Origin: Alphaproteobacteria bacterium
Lineage (GTDB): Bacteria > Pseudomonadota > Alphaproteobacteria > Rhodobacterales > Rhodobacteraceae
Assembly (NCBI GenBank): GCA_030427405.1
Contig: JAUHXK010000012.1
Span: 56,350 to 120,349, forward strand
DNA: 64,000 nt
Reading direction: 5' to 3'
Shown: piece by piece, positions 52,057-60,927 of the stretch
How the letters are laid out: each line of letters opens with the position of its first letter
Position numbering within the stretch: the stretch's first letter is position 1
Program-made: the position numbers and the translations under genes
Notes under the pieces: model-generated
Database searches by the model: none
What the model was told of the DNA's origin: nothing
What the model saw: the letters and a program-made list of their open reading frames with translations, nothing else

Positions 52057-52070
52057 TTGACTTTCGTTAA
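52057..52070 (+). promoter_or_regulatory. FNR/Dnr-type box at norC
   Basis: TTGAC-TTTC-GTTAA, one mismatch from full symmetry. It ends 64 nt before the norC ATG, and is the likely site for NO-dependent activation of norCBQDEF. Confidence 0.75.
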
Positions 52071-52133
52071 GGCAGCGCGCGGCGCGCCGGGTCATGATCC
52101 CCGCACTAGCAAAGCGGCGCAAAGGAGAGCGCA

Positions 52134-52583
52134 ATGCGCGAAGTCATGACCAAGAGCATGGCCCGCAATATATTCTATGGCGGTTCACTGTTCTTTATTC
52201 TTATCTTTCTGGCCCTGTCGGCCCATTCCCACTGGTATATCGTGAACTCCGAAAACTCGGCGAAGCTCGATGAAAGTGTGGTTCGGGGCAAGCATGTCTG
52301 GGAAAAACACGCCTGCATCAACTGCCACTCGATCCTGGGCGAAGGTGCCTATTTCGCCCCCGAGGTCGGCAATGTGATGACCCGTTGGGGCGTGCTGGAC
52401 GACCCGGAATCAGCCTTTGAAACCCTCAAGGGCTGGATGGAGGCGCAACCGACCGGCATTCCCGGTCGTCGGCAGATGCCCAATTTCAACCTCAGCGACG
52501 AAGAAATCCGCGATCTGGCGAACTTCCTGATCTGGACGGACAATATCGACGCCCAGGACTGGCCGCCCAACGAGGCAGGCTGA
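52134..52583 (+). CDS. norC: Nitric oxide reductase subunit C
   Basis: A 149-aa membrane-anchored cytochrome c, the electron entry point of cNOR. An N-terminal helix (about 12-32) is followed by haem motif CINCH near residue 61 in KHACINCHSILGEGAYFAPE. The axial Met is in RRQMPNF. A GGAGAG site precedes the ATG. It is the first gene of norCBQDEF. Confidence 0.97.
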   Translation: MREVMTKSMARNIFYGGSLFFILIFLALSAHSHWYIVNSENSAKLDESVVRGKHVWEKHACINCHSILGEGAYFAPEVGNVMTRWGVLDDPESAFETLKGWMEAQPTGIPGRRQMPNFNLSDEEIRDLANFLIWTDNIDAQDWPPNEAG

Positions 52584-52599
52584 GAAGGGAAACGGAGCA

Positions 52600-53967
52600 A
52601 TGAAATACCAATCCCAAAAAATCGCCTATGTCTACTTTGCAGTCGCCATGGGCTTGTTTGCGATCCAGGTGATCGGCGGCCTGCTGGCCGGCTGGATCTA
52701 TGTATCGCCCAACTTCCTGAGCGAGCTGCTGCCGTTCAACATCGTACGGATGCTGCACACCAACGCGTTGATCGTCTGGTTGATCCTCGGCTTTTTCGGC
52801 GCCGCGTACTTCCTTATCCCGGAAGAGGCAGAGCGCGAGATCCATTCGACCAAACTGGCCTATCTTCAGCTTCTGATCCTTGTGGTCGGTACGCTGGGCG
52901 TGGTTGTGACCTATGTGTTCAACCTGTTCGAGGGCAACTGGCTGCTGGGCAAAGAGGGGCGCGAGTTCCTTGAACAACCCAAATGGGTCAAGGCGGGTAT
53001 CGTCGTGGCCGCGCTGATCTTCCTTTACAACGTGTCGATGACCGTTCTGAAGGGCAAGAAGACCGCCATCACCAACATCCTGCTGTTGGGCCTGTGGGGT
53101 TTGGCGCTGCTGTTCCTGTTTGCCTTTTACAATCCGGGCAACCTGGCCCTGGACAAGCAATACTGGTGGTATGTTGTCCACCTGTGGGTCGAAGGCGTTT
53201 GGGAGCTGATCATGGCCTCGATCCTGGCCTACCTGATGCTCAAGCTGACCGGTGTTGACCGTGAGGTGGTCGAGAAATGGCTTTATGTCATCGTCGCCGC
53301 CGCGCTGTTCTCGGGCATCCTCGGCACAGGCCACCACTACTATTGGATCGGTACGCCTGCGTACTGGCAGTGGATCGGTTCGATCTTCTCAAGCCTCGAA
53401 GTGATCCCGTTCTTCGCGATGATGGCCTTTGCCTTCGTCATGGTCTGGAAGGGCCGCCGGGACCACCCCAACAAGGCTGCGCTGCTGTGGTCGCTGGGCT
53501 GTGCCACGCTTGCCTTCTTTGGCGCGGGTGTCTGGGGCTTTCTGCATACGCTGCACGGGGTGAACTACTATACCCACGGCACGCAGATCACCGCAGCGCA
53601 TGGTCACCTGGCCTTTTACGGTGCCTATGTCTGCCTCAACCTAGCGATCTTCACCTATGCCATGCCGATCCTGAAAAACCGGGATCCGTATAATCAGGTG
53701 TTGAACATGGGTTCGTTCTGGCTGATGACCAGCGGCATGGTCTTCATGACCTTCGTGCTGACCTTCGGCGGTACTGTCCAGACGCACATGCAACGGGTGG
53801 TCGGCGACTATTTCATGGATGTGCAGGACCAGATCGCAGTCTTCTACTGGATGCGCTTTGGTGCGGGCCTCGTGGTTGTCATCGGCGCGCTGCTGTTCAT
53901 CTACTCGATCTGGGTACCCCGGAAAGAGGTCATTGAACCCGGCGCTGCCGAAACGCCTGCGGAGTGA
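52600..53967 (+). CDS. norB: Nitric oxide reductase subunit B
   Basis: A 455-aa inner-membrane catalytic subunit with 12 helices that reduces 2 NO to N2O. Haem and FeB ligands are seen in MLHTNALIVW, HLWVEGVWEL (with the FeB-site Glu), GTGHHYYW and HGHLAFYGAY. The size equals the cNOR type, without the extra N-terminal domain of quinol NORs. It follows norC by 16 bp. Confidence 0.97.
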   Translation: MKYQSQKIAYVYFAVAMGLFAIQVIGGLLAGWIYVSPNFLSELLPFNIVRMLHTNALIVWLILGFFGAAYFLIPEEAEREIHSTKLAYLQLLILVVGTLGVVVTYVFNLFEGNWLLGKEGREFLEQPKWVKAGIVVAALIFLYNVSMTVLKGKKTAITNILLLGLWGLALLFLFAFYNPGNLALDKQYWWYVVHLWVEGVWELIMASILAYLMLKLTGVDREVVEKWLYVIVAAALFSGILGTGHHYYWIGTPAYWQWIGSIFSSLEVIPFFAMMAFAFVMVWKGRRDHPNKAALLWSLGCATLAFFGAGVWGFLHTLHGVNYYTHGTQITAAHGHLAFYGAYVCLNLAIFTYAMPILKNRDPYNQVLNMGSFWLMTSGMVFMTFVLTFGGTVQTHMQRVVGDYFMDVQDQIAVFYWMRFGAGLVVVIGALLFIYSIWVPRKEVIEPGAAETPAE

Positions 53968-53972
53968 TAGAC

Positions 53973-54782
53973 ATGGATGGTTCCATAAACCTGGGAACGG
54001 GGGCGGCTGACGCCCCCTTCTACCTGCCCCAGGGCGACGAATGCGATGTGTTCGCCGCCGCCTATACCAACAACCTGCCGGTCCTGCTGAAGGGGCCGAC
54101 AGGCTGCGGCAAGACCCGCTTTGTGGCCCATATGGCCGCCAGCCTTGGCCGCCCGCTTTATACCGTGGCCTGCCATGACGATCTGGCCGCTGCCGATCTT
54201 ATCGGGCGCTATTTGCTGAAGGGCGGTGAAACCGTCTGGGTCGATGGCCCCTTGACCCGCGCGGTGCGCGAAGGCGCGATTTGCTATCTCGATGAGGTGG
54301 TCGAGGCCCGCAAGGACGTGACCGTCGTGCTGCACCCGCTGACCGACGACCGGCGCATCCTGCCGATTGACCGCACGGGCGAGGAACTTGAGGCCGCCCC
54401 CGGCTTTATGCTGGTCGCCTCGTACAACCCCGGTTACCAGAATATTCTGAAAACCCTGAAACCCTCGACCCGGCAGCGGTTCATCTCGTTAGAGTTCGAC
54501 TTTCCGTCGCCTCAGATGGAGGCCGAAGTTGTCGCCCAGGAAAGCGGGCTGGCGCTGGAGCGCTGCAAGCCGCTGATCCGGCTGGCGAACAAGCTGCGCG
54601 GGCTCAAGGGTCAGGACCTTGAGGAGGGCGTTTCCACACGTCTGGTTGTTTATGCCGCCACGCTGATTGCGCAAGGCATGTCGACCGACCGCGCCATTCT
54701 TGCCGCCATGATCGAACCTCTGACCGATGATGAGGACATCAAACGCGGGCTCCTCGATCTTGTTACGGCCGTCTTTGGGTGA
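53973..54782 (+). CDS. norQ: NorQ, AAA+ ATPase for NOR assembly
   Basis: A 269-aa MoxR-type AAA+ protein. Walker A GPTGCGKTR near residue 35, Walker B ICYLDEV, and the MoxR-type VASYNPGYQ. With NorD it inserts the non-haem iron FeB into NorB. I start at the ATG at 53973 (GGAG 8 nt before); a GTG at 53964 overlapping norB is an alternative. Confidence 0.93.
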   Translation: MDGSINLGTGAADAPFYLPQGDECDVFAAAYTNNLPVLLKGPTGCGKTRFVAHMAASLGRPLYTVACHDDLAAADLIGRYLLKGGETVWVDGPLTRAVREGAICYLDEVVEARKDVTVVLHPLTDDRRILPIDRTGEELEAAPGFMLVASYNPGYQNILKTLKPSTRQRFISLEFDFPSPQMEAEVVAQESGLALERCKPLIRLANKLRGLKGQDLEEGVSTRLVVYAATLIAQGMSTDRAILAAMIEPLTDDEDIKRGLLDLVTAVFG

Positions 54783-54791
54783 GGCCGGCCG

Positions 54792-56714
54792 ATGGTCAAG
54801 ATCGACTTTGAGCCATGGGAACCCGAAGAAACGATCGGGAAGCTGTGGCACACCCTTGCCAGCCGCCTGGATGCACCAGAGGTGCACGAAGGAGCCGCGG
54901 TCGACCTGTCGCAGGTCGCTGGGCGGTTGGCCGTTCTATTCCGCGGGCTGGGGGGAAACCCGGGCGTCGAATTGCGCCCAGTTTCCCCCGAGGTCTCGCA
55001 CCACCGGCTGAGCTGGCGTCGCCTGCTGGGCACCGAAGTGGAACTGATGCCGCGCGCATCTTACGACGGCGAGGTTCTGCGTCTTCCGGACAGTTTGGCC
55101 GTTTTCCCGGCCCGCGAGGCCAATGGGGCCCTTTATGTCTGGCTGGCTGCTGCCGCCGCCCATGCGGGCACACGGATCGACGCGACCGACCCCCTTCGCG
55201 CCGATCTGTGTGCCCTCGCAGCCGCGCGGGACATGGTGGCCGCAACGCTGGAAGATGCACCGGGGCTGCGCCCGTTGTATTCCGAACTTTGCAAAGGCGT
55301 GCTGCATCAGCGCGACCTGCCCGACCTGCCACCGGTTGAGGCCGCGGTCGAAGAGGTCGTGCGCAACATGCTGGGTGATCCTGCCCCCTTGTCGGCACGA
55401 GCCGAGCAGCTTTTGTTGCCAGACGAAGACCTGAATGCACCACGCGGATATCAGCCATTTCGCCCGGTCCCGCTTTGGCCGGAATTGCGCGCGGTATCCA
55501 AGTCGGAACATCACGAGGTTGAAAACCCCGAAACCGAAGGCCCGCCCGAAGAATCAAGCGAGAAAACGCACCGGGCCCGGCGTCGCAAGTCCGACCAGGC
55601 CGAACGCAATGACAGTTTCATCCTGCACAAGTTCGAAGCGATCCTTAGCTGGGCCGAGTTTCTCAACCTCAATCGCCGCGTTGATGACGATGATCCCGAC
55701 AACGCCAAGAAGGCCGCAGACGACCAGGACGAAATCGGTCTGGGCCAGATATCAAAAGCACCGCCGACACGGTTGAAGCTGCACCTTGATCTGGCACCCG
55801 AAGACGTCAACCGAGAGCGCCTTTCGGGCCGCATTCTCTATCCCGAATGGGATGTGCGCACCGGCCAATACCTGCCCGATCACGTCAATGTCCTGCTGTC
55901 GGATGCAGATATCCGCGCGGACGCGGCCGCGTTTGGCAATGACCCGGCCACTGCCCGCCGCATCCGAGCCGTCAAGCGCCAGTTCGAGGCACTGCGCCCC
56001 GGCCGGGTGATGACGCGCGGCCATCTGGACGGTGACCAACTGGATATCGAAGCCGCCGTGCGCGCCGAAACCGACCGCCGCGCCAGCGGAGAGGGCAATG
56101 AACGGGTCTGGATGCAGTCCCGGCCCGTGGCGCGTGATCTGGCGGTTTCCATCCTGTTGGATGTCAGCCGCTCGACCGAAAGCGCCGTAACGGGCCGCGC
56201 CGTGATTGACATCGAACGCGAGGCGCTGGCCGCGCTGGCCTGGGGTCTGAATGCCTGCGGTGATGATTTCGCGATCCATGCGTTCAGTTCGCTGAAACGC
56301 CAGCGGGTCTTTGTTCAGCGCTGCAAACGGTTCGATGAACCGATGGGCGCGAAAGTCGAGCAGCGCATCGCTTCGTTGCGGCCGGGGCACTATACCCGGC
56401 TGGGCGCCGCAATCCGCCATTGCTCGGCCGATCTTGCGGAACAATCACGCAAGCGCAGGCTGTTGTTGGTGATCACCGATGGCAAGCCCAACGATCTTGA
56501 CCACTATGAAGGTCGCCACGGCATCGAGGACACGCGCCAGGCCGTGGCCGAGGCCCGCCGCAGCGGGCAATCCGTCTTTGGGGTCACGATCGACAAGACT
56601 GGCAAAAGCTGGTTCCCGCGTATGTTCGGGCAGGGCGGCTTTGCCGTTGTCCCTGATCCGCATCGTCTGACCATGGCATTGCCGCAGATCTATCGCCAAC
56701 TGGTGGGCGCATGA
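54792..56714 (+). CDS. norD: NorD, von Willebrand A-domain partner of NorQ
   Basis: A 640-aa protein with a C-terminal VWA domain: MIDAS motif DVSRSTES near residue 460 and VITDGKPND near 560. An acidic/charged middle stretch lies near 250-310. NorD and NorQ work together to activate NorCB. It begins 9 bp after norQ, and its end overlaps norE by 4 nt. Confidence 0.92.
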   Translation: MVKIDFEPWEPEETIGKLWHTLASRLDAPEVHEGAAVDLSQVAGRLAVLFRGLGGNPGVELRPVSPEVSHHRLSWRRLLGTEVELMPRASYDGEVLRLPDSLAVFPAREANGALYVWLAAAAAHAGTRIDATDPLRADLCALAAARDMVAATLEDAPGLRPLYSELCKGVLHQRDLPDLPPVEAAVEEVVRNMLGDPAPLSARAEQLLLPDEDLNAPRGYQPFRPVPLWPELRAVSKSEHHEVENPETEGPPEESSEKTHRARRRKSDQAERNDSFILHKFEAILSWAEFLNLNRRVDDDDPDNAKKAADDQDEIGLGQISKAPPTRLKLHLDLAPEDVNRERLSGRILYPEWDVRTGQYLPDHVNVLLSDADIRADAAAFGNDPATARRIRAVKRQFEALRPGRVMTRGHLDGDQLDIEAAVRAETDRRASGEGNERVWMQSRPVARDLAVSILLDVSRSTESAVTGRAVIDIEREALAALAWGLNACGDDFAIHAFSSLKRQRVFVQRCKRFDEPMGAKVEQRIASLRPGHYTRLGAAIRHCSADLAEQSRKRRLLLVITDGKPNDLDHYEGRHGIEDTRQAVAEARRSGQSVFGVTIDKTGKSWFPRMFGQGGFAVVPDPHRLTMALPQIYRQLVGA

Positions 56715-57271
56715 GCGACGCCAGCCTCACACGCAGCCCCTCGGATACTCTGCCCGGAGAGCTTCTGATGTGGGTCCTGATCGTGTCCGAGCTGCTGGTT
56801 TTCGGGGCAGGTTTGATCGCCTTCATGGGCGTGCGGCTTACCGATCCGTCGGGTTTTGCCGAGGCGCAGTCGCACCTTTACCGAACGGGGGCGGCGCTCA
56901 ATACGCTGGTGCTGGTCACATCCGGCCTTCTTGCGGCGCTGGCGTTGCAATGGCGCTTGGCCGGGCAGCGTAACGCCGCGCGGCTTGCCCTGGTTGGGGC
57001 CGCTGTTTTGGGCGTTGTGTTTCTTGTCATCAAGGGTGCGGAATATGCCGGCAAGGCCGGGCAGGGGATCACCTATGAAACCCACCCGTTCTTTATGTTC
57101 TATTATCTTCTTACCGGGTTCCACGCCGCCCATGTTTTGGCTGGGGTCGCCATTCTTCTTGTTGTCGCGTGGCGGGACAATCCCCGCAATATCGAGGCCG
57201 GTGCCCAATTCTGGCACATGGTCGACCTGGTTTGGGTGATCTTGTTTCCCGTTGTCTACCTGCTGGGGTAA
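56711..57271 (+). CDS. norE: NorE, cytochrome oxidase subunit III-like protein
   Basis: A 186-aa membrane protein of the CoxIII family with about five helices; TYETHPFFMFYYLLTGFHAA and HMVDLVWVILFPVVYL are the family's core segments. It supports full NOR activity. It overlaps norD as ATGA. Confidence 0.9.
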   Translation: MSDASLTRSPSDTLPGELLMWVLIVSELLVFGAGLIAFMGVRLTDPSGFAEAQSHLYRTGAALNTLVLVTSGLLAALALQWRLAGQRNAARLALVGAAVLGVVFLVIKGAEYAGKAGQGITYETHPFFMFYYLLTGFHAAHVLAGVAILLVVAWRDNPRNIEAGAQFWHMVDLVWVILFPVVYLLG

Positions 57272-57275
57272 GCCG

Positions 57276-57563
57276 ATGCCTGAACACTCTACTTTGCCCA
57301 ATTCCACCCTTGGCGGAGGTCCGCGTGCGTTGCTGACCACATGGGGGGCTCTGGTCGCGCTCAGCCTTTCGACGGCGGCGCTGACCCTAATTCAACTGCC
57401 CCCTGCGCTTGTCGGCGCCGGTATCCTGCTGTTGGCGCTGGTCAAGATGCGCCTGATCCTGGCGCGCTATCTTGACCTGCGGCGTTGCCCTGCCTGGCTG
57501 GGCGGGTTCACGGCGGTTCTGACAGGGTTCACGCTGCTTGTGTTTGGTCTTTACCTGATCTGA
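57276..57563 (+). CDS. norF: NorF, small membrane protein
   Basis: A 95-aa protein with three hydrophobic helices (about 25-45, 47-62 and 73-95) and the central KMRLILARYLDLR typical of NorF/COX4-like proteins. It boosts NOR activity. The ATG at 57276 lies 4 bp after norE. It is the last gene of the nor operon. Confidence 0.85.
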   Translation: MPEHSTLPNSTLGGGPRALLTTWGALVALSLSTAALTLIQLPPALVGAGILLLALVKMRLILARYLDLRRCPAWLGGFTAVLTGFTLLVFGLYLI

Positions 57564-57584
57564 CGCAGGACATTGGCATCAGCC

Positions 57585-58151
57585 TCAGGTCCTGAAGGCG
57601 GCGGCCAGGTCTTCGGGCAGGTCGAATTCCGCCAACACCCGGTCCCGCGCTTCGGGCGACATTTTGCGCGCCGTCTTTTCCACGATCCGCTGGATTTTCT
57701 CGGTCGAGTATTTCTTGGCGAACGGGGCAAAGTACCATTTCAGAAAGACAAAGCAGATGACGTCCTCAAGCGACTGAACCATCGGATCGCGCTTGATACC
57801 CTCTTTGCGCAACATCCGCCCCGCTGCATCGACGTCGTCGGCCTCGTACCCGGCCTCTTGCATCATGCGCATGACAACCTCGGCGTGATGGACGCCCTGC
57901 GCCTTGCGCCAAGCCAGATATCCGGCGCGACCTTCGGGATATTCGGACCGGGCCAGTTTCCACCGTTCGACATGTTGGCCACGGGCGGCAATCGCCAGAA
58001 CGTCCGGCGCGTCGGGAAACAGCCTGTCCAGCTCTGCGGTCATGCGCTCGCCATACAAAAGGGCTTCGGGGCGCCCGTCTTCCAGGTTCGGGTCGATGGC
58101 GTTGGCTGCGTCGATCGCATCCAGCACCGCTGTCTTCCGGTCGGTCATCAT
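57585..58151 (-). CDS. DUF4202 protein coupled to the Dnr-type regulator
   Basis: A 188-aa soluble protein. The start AVLDAIDAANAIDPN, then RGQHVERWKLARSEYPEGRA and LRKEGIKRDPMVQSLEDVIC, match DUF4202. His, Arg and Glu in the core (QHVERW, HHAEVVMR) suggest an HD-like helical fold, but no function is known. It overlaps the regulator's stop as ATGA, so the two are made together. It is convergent with norF. Confidence 0.75.
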   Translation of the reverse strand: MMTDRKTAVLDAIDAANAIDPNLEDGRPEALLYGERMTAELDRLFPDAPDVLAIAARGQHVERWKLARSEYPEGRAGYLAWRKAQGVHHAEVVMRMMQEAGYEADDVDAAGRMLRKEGIKRDPMVQSLEDVICFVFLKWYFAPFAKKYSTEKIQRIVEKTARKMSPEARDRVLAEFDLPEDLAAAFRT

Positions 58152-58849
58152 CTGCTCCAATTATCTGCCGGGTCGCTTTCGGCATATTCTCTCAACATCT
58201 CGACATCGCCAATTTCGGCATGGTTGCGATTGACGGTAACCCCGGCCGGTTTCAACCGCGAAAAGGCGCGGCTGAGGCTTTCGGGTTTCATGCCAAGGCG
58301 CCCGGCGATCAGCATCTTGTCATAGGGCAGGGTCACGGCACAGGCGCCTTCGTCGCTGTCGCACAGGCTCAGCAAAAACTCGGCCACGCGCTGTGCCCCG
58401 GTCTGCGCCTTCAACTGTTCCAACTGCGCCACCAGAGAATGCAGGTGGCTGAACGTTGCCGCAAGGATGGATATCCCGATCTCGCTGTCCTCTCGGATCA
58501 GGGCAACAAGCGCCGGGCTTGGGATATGCATGATTTCACAGGCCGAAACAGCCTCGGCAGACACGGGGTAGGGCATGTTGCGCAGGGCGACGGCCTCGCC
58601 AAAGCTTTCGCCGCGGGTGAAAACGCTGACGACGGCCTCGGCCCCGGTCGGTGTCATGCGGAACAGTTTGACCCAGCCATCCAGCATGACGTGAATCGCC
58701 TGCGCCTTTTCCTCTTGCAGGAAAATTGTCTCGCCCCGGTCATAGGTGCGCCAAATGGCATGGCTTAGCAATGTATCCACGTGCTGCTCTGGCAAAGAGC
58801 GCAGCAGAAGCGATTGCCGCGCGACCGCTTTTTGTCTTTCATGTGACAT
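58148..58849 (-). CDS. dnr: Crp/Fnr-family regulator, Dnr/NnrR type
   Basis: A 233-aa protein. The cNMP-like sensor domain (about 15-125) lacks the N-terminal cysteine cluster of FNR, so it does not sense O2 by an iron-sulfur centre; Dnr/NnrR proteins sense NO with haem. The C-terminal HTH is LIAGRLGMKPESLSRAFSRL, whose E-SLSR recognition pattern fits TTGA half-sites like those of the six boxes here. It probably controls nir, nor, nos, nnrS and hemA. It is divergent from hemA. Confidence 0.85.
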   Translation of the reverse strand: MSHERQKAVARQSLLLRSLPEQHVDTLLSHAIWRTYDRGETIFLQEEKAQAIHVMLDGWVKLFRMTPTGAEAVVSVFTRGESFGEAVALRNMPYPVSAEAVSACEIMHIPSPALVALIREDSEIGISILAATFSHLHSLVAQLEQLKAQTGAQRVAEFLLSLCDSDEGACAVTLPYDKMLIAGRLGMKPESLSRAFSRLKPAGVTVNRNHAEIGDVEMLREYAESDPADNWSR

Positions 58850-58957
58850 GAAAGGCCCCCAATTCTCTGTCCAACCCGAGCGGGTCGTTCCATCTGTCCC
58901 CGGCCAAGCTAAGCCAAACTGCGCGCTGGCGCATCAGACTTTTTTGTCCGGGCTTAC

Positions 58958-58971
58958 TTGACCATAGTCAT
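58958..58971 (+). promoter_or_regulatory. FNR/Dnr-type box at hemA
   Basis: TTGAC-CATA-GTCAT, one mismatch from symmetry. It ends 63 nt before the hemA ATG, the same distance as at nirS and nnrS. The dnr gene on the other side starts 109 bp away, so autoregulation is also possible. Confidence 0.65.
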
Positions 58972-59033
58972 GTTACACCCGCGCCGCAGTTCCTAGTTTG
59001 CTTTCAAAGCCAGTAATTCCGGGAGTGTATGTC

Positions 59034-60257
59034 ATGGACTACGAGCGATACTTCAGCCAGAGCCTTGATGATTTGCAGGCGGAAGGGAACTACCGCGTGT
59101 TCATCGATCTGCAACGCAGACGCGGAGCGTTCCCCAATGCCCGCCAGACCGATGGATCGGTTCAGCGTGACGTGCGTATCTGGTGTTCGAACGATTACCT
59201 GGGCATGGGGCAGCATCCGAAAGTGGTTGGCGCAATGCATGATGCGCTGGATCGGTGTGGCGCCGGCGCGGGGGGAACCCGCAACATTTCCGGCACGACC
59301 CATGACCACGTGATCCTTGAAAATGAACTGGCGGATCTGCACGGCAAGGAAGCCGCCCTTTTGTTCACATCGGGCTATGTGTCCAACTGGGCCGCATTGG
59401 GAACCCTGGCCGCGAAGATCCCGAACATGATCGTGTTCTCAGATGCGCTTAACCATGCCTCGATGATCGAGGGCATCCGCCATTCCCGCGCGCAAAAGGT
59501 GATCTGGAAACACAATGACGTGGCTGACCTGCGCGCCAAATTGGCCGCCGCCGACCCCGACGCGCCCAAGATGATTGCCTTCGAATCGGTCTATTCGATG
59601 GATGGCGACATCGCCCCGATCCGTGAAATCTGCGATCTGGCGGATGAATTTGGGGCAATGACCTATCTCGATGAGGTCCACGCGGTGGGGCTTTATGGTC
59701 CACGGGGCGCCGGTATCGCCGAGCGCGAGGGCCTGATGGACCGGCTGACCGTTATCGAAGGGACATTGGGCAAGGCGTTTGGTGTCGTGGGTGGCTATAT
59801 CGCGGCGTCGGCGGCGCTGTGCGACTTTGTGCGCAGTTTCGCCAGCGGGTTCATCTTTACCACCGCACTGCCCCCTTCGATTGCAGCCGGTGCCGCGGCC
59901 TCTATCCGGCACCTCAAGCAGTCGCAAACGGAACGGGACCAGCAAAAAGCCCGTGTGGCGCGGGTGCGCGACCGGCTGGATGCCGAAGGTATCCCGCATC
60001 TGCCCAATCCCAGCCATATCATCCCGGTCATGGTTGGTGACCCGGTCAAGTGCAAGTTCATCTCGGACACATTGCTGGAAGAATTCGGGATCTACATCCA
60101 GCCGATCAATTACCCTACTGTCCCCAAGGGGACCGAACGGCTGCGCATTACGCCGTCGCCAGTGCATTCGGATGCAGATGTCGATCACCTTGTCGGAGCA
60201 TTGTCGGCGCTATGGCAGCGATGCCAGATTGCCCGGATGCCAATCGCGGCGCAGTAA
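59034..60257 (+). CDS. hemA: 5-Aminolevulinate synthase
   Basis: A 407-aa PLP enzyme that condenses glycine with succinyl-CoA, the first step of haem synthesis in Alphaproteobacteria. [20 protein letters not shown] is the family start, [18 protein letters not shown] the glycine-rich substrate region, and the PLP lysine lies in EGTLGKAFG near residue 247. The ATG at 59034 is used; a longer open frame is less conserved. It sits within the denitrification island under a Dnr-type box, linking haem supply to nir/nor/nos. Confidence 0.93.
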   Translation: MDYERYFSQSLDDLQAEGNYRVFIDLQRRRGAFPNARQTDGSVQRDVRIWCSNDYLGMGQHPKVVGAMHDALDRCGAGAGGTRNISGTTHDHVILENELADLHGKEAALLFTSGYVSNWAALGTLAAKIPNMIVFSDALNHASMIEGIRHSRAQKVIWKHNDVADLRAKLAAADPDAPKMIAFESVYSMDGDIAPIREICDLADEFGAMTYLDEVHAVGLYGPRGAGIAEREGLMDRLTVIEGTLGKAFGVVGGYIAASAALCDFVRSFASGFIFTTALPPSIAAGAAASIRHLKQSQTERDQQKARVARVRDRLDAEGIPHLPNPSHIIPVMVGDPVKCKFISDTLLEEFGIYIQPINYPTVPKGTERLRITPSPVHSDADVDHLVGALSALWQRCQIARMPIAAQ

Positions 60258-60282
60258 CGCAGCGCTGGCTCTCTGAATGCTG

Positions 60283-60311
60283 AAACGGCCCTCGGTTCCG
60301 GGGGCCGTTTT
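60283..60311 (+). terminator. Rho-independent terminator after hemA
   Basis: A 9-bp stem, AAACGGCCC / GGGCCGTTT (60283-60291 with 60302-60310), with a 10-nt loop and a T-run at its 3' side. It lies 25 bp after the hemA stop. Confidence 0.8.
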
Positions 60312-60391
60312 GTCGTGACACTCCGACCGTTTTTTGGGCCGTCCCGACGTGCCGGTCGTCTGCGGCGCATAACCGGATTTCTTCGGCCCAC

Positions 60392-60405
60392 ATGACGTAA
60401 GTCAA
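60392..60405 (+). promoter_or_regulatory. FNR/Dnr-type box at the DUF2946-nosR-nosZ unit
   Basis: ATGAC-GTAA-GTCAA, one mismatch from symmetry. It ends 58 nt before the DUF2946 start. It is probably the promoter control of the nos transcript. Confidence 0.65.
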
Positions 60406-60462
60406 GTTGGGGTCCGGACGGTGGCGGTAGGTCTGGGAAACGAAACCCGAGTCGGAGTCTCC

Positions 60463-60927
60463 ATGCTTTCCCGCTGCCACCTCCCTGAAACTGCCGGTCG
60501 CACATTCCGTGCGCTGGCGGGGCTTGCGGGCATCTTCCTGCTGTTGCTGCAGCTGCTCGGACCGGCGCTGGCGAGTCCCGGCCAGGGCGTATGGATGGAG
60601 ATCTGCTCGGAGGCAGGGGCGGTCTGGGTTCAGGTCGATCCCGAGGAGGAGACCGACGATCCCGCCGCGCCCTGTCCGAAATGTGCCGATTGCGCGCTTT
60701 GTGCCGTGACATCGGCAGCCCCTTTGGCAGACCCTGTCGAAGTGGCGCTGCGCGAAGGTCTTGCCGTCGTGCGCCCCAACCAAACCCATATATGCAACCC
60801 ATATGTATTCGCCCGCCTTTGGCCCGAAACCCGAGGGCCCCCGTGCGAAACCCAACATAGAACTGAACGCGCCCTGTGCGCGTCCATGGCGTCAACCCAA
60901 GTTACCGGAGGTGCGCCGTGGTCGTAA
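60463..60927 (+). CDS. DUF2946-type cysteine-rich protein, first gene of the nos unit
   Basis: A 154-aa protein. A hydrophobic segment (about 17-39) serves as signal or anchor. It is followed by MEICSEAGAVWVQVD (C48) and CPKCADCALC (C71, C74, C77, C80), the DUF2946 pattern, which may bind copper or another metal. Copper handling would suit a nos cluster, as NosZ needs many Cu ions, but this is inferred. The ATG at 60463 has GGAG 5 nt before; a GTG at 60421 is possible. Its 3' end overlaps the nosR start by 10 nt. Confidence 0.75.
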   Translation: MLSRCHLPETAGRTFRALAGLAGIFLLLLQLLGPALASPGQGVWMEICSEAGAVWVQVDPEEETDDPAAPCPKCADCALCAVTSAAPLADPVEVALREGLAVVRPNQTHICNPYVFARLWPETRGPPCETQHRTERALCASMASTQVTGGAPWS

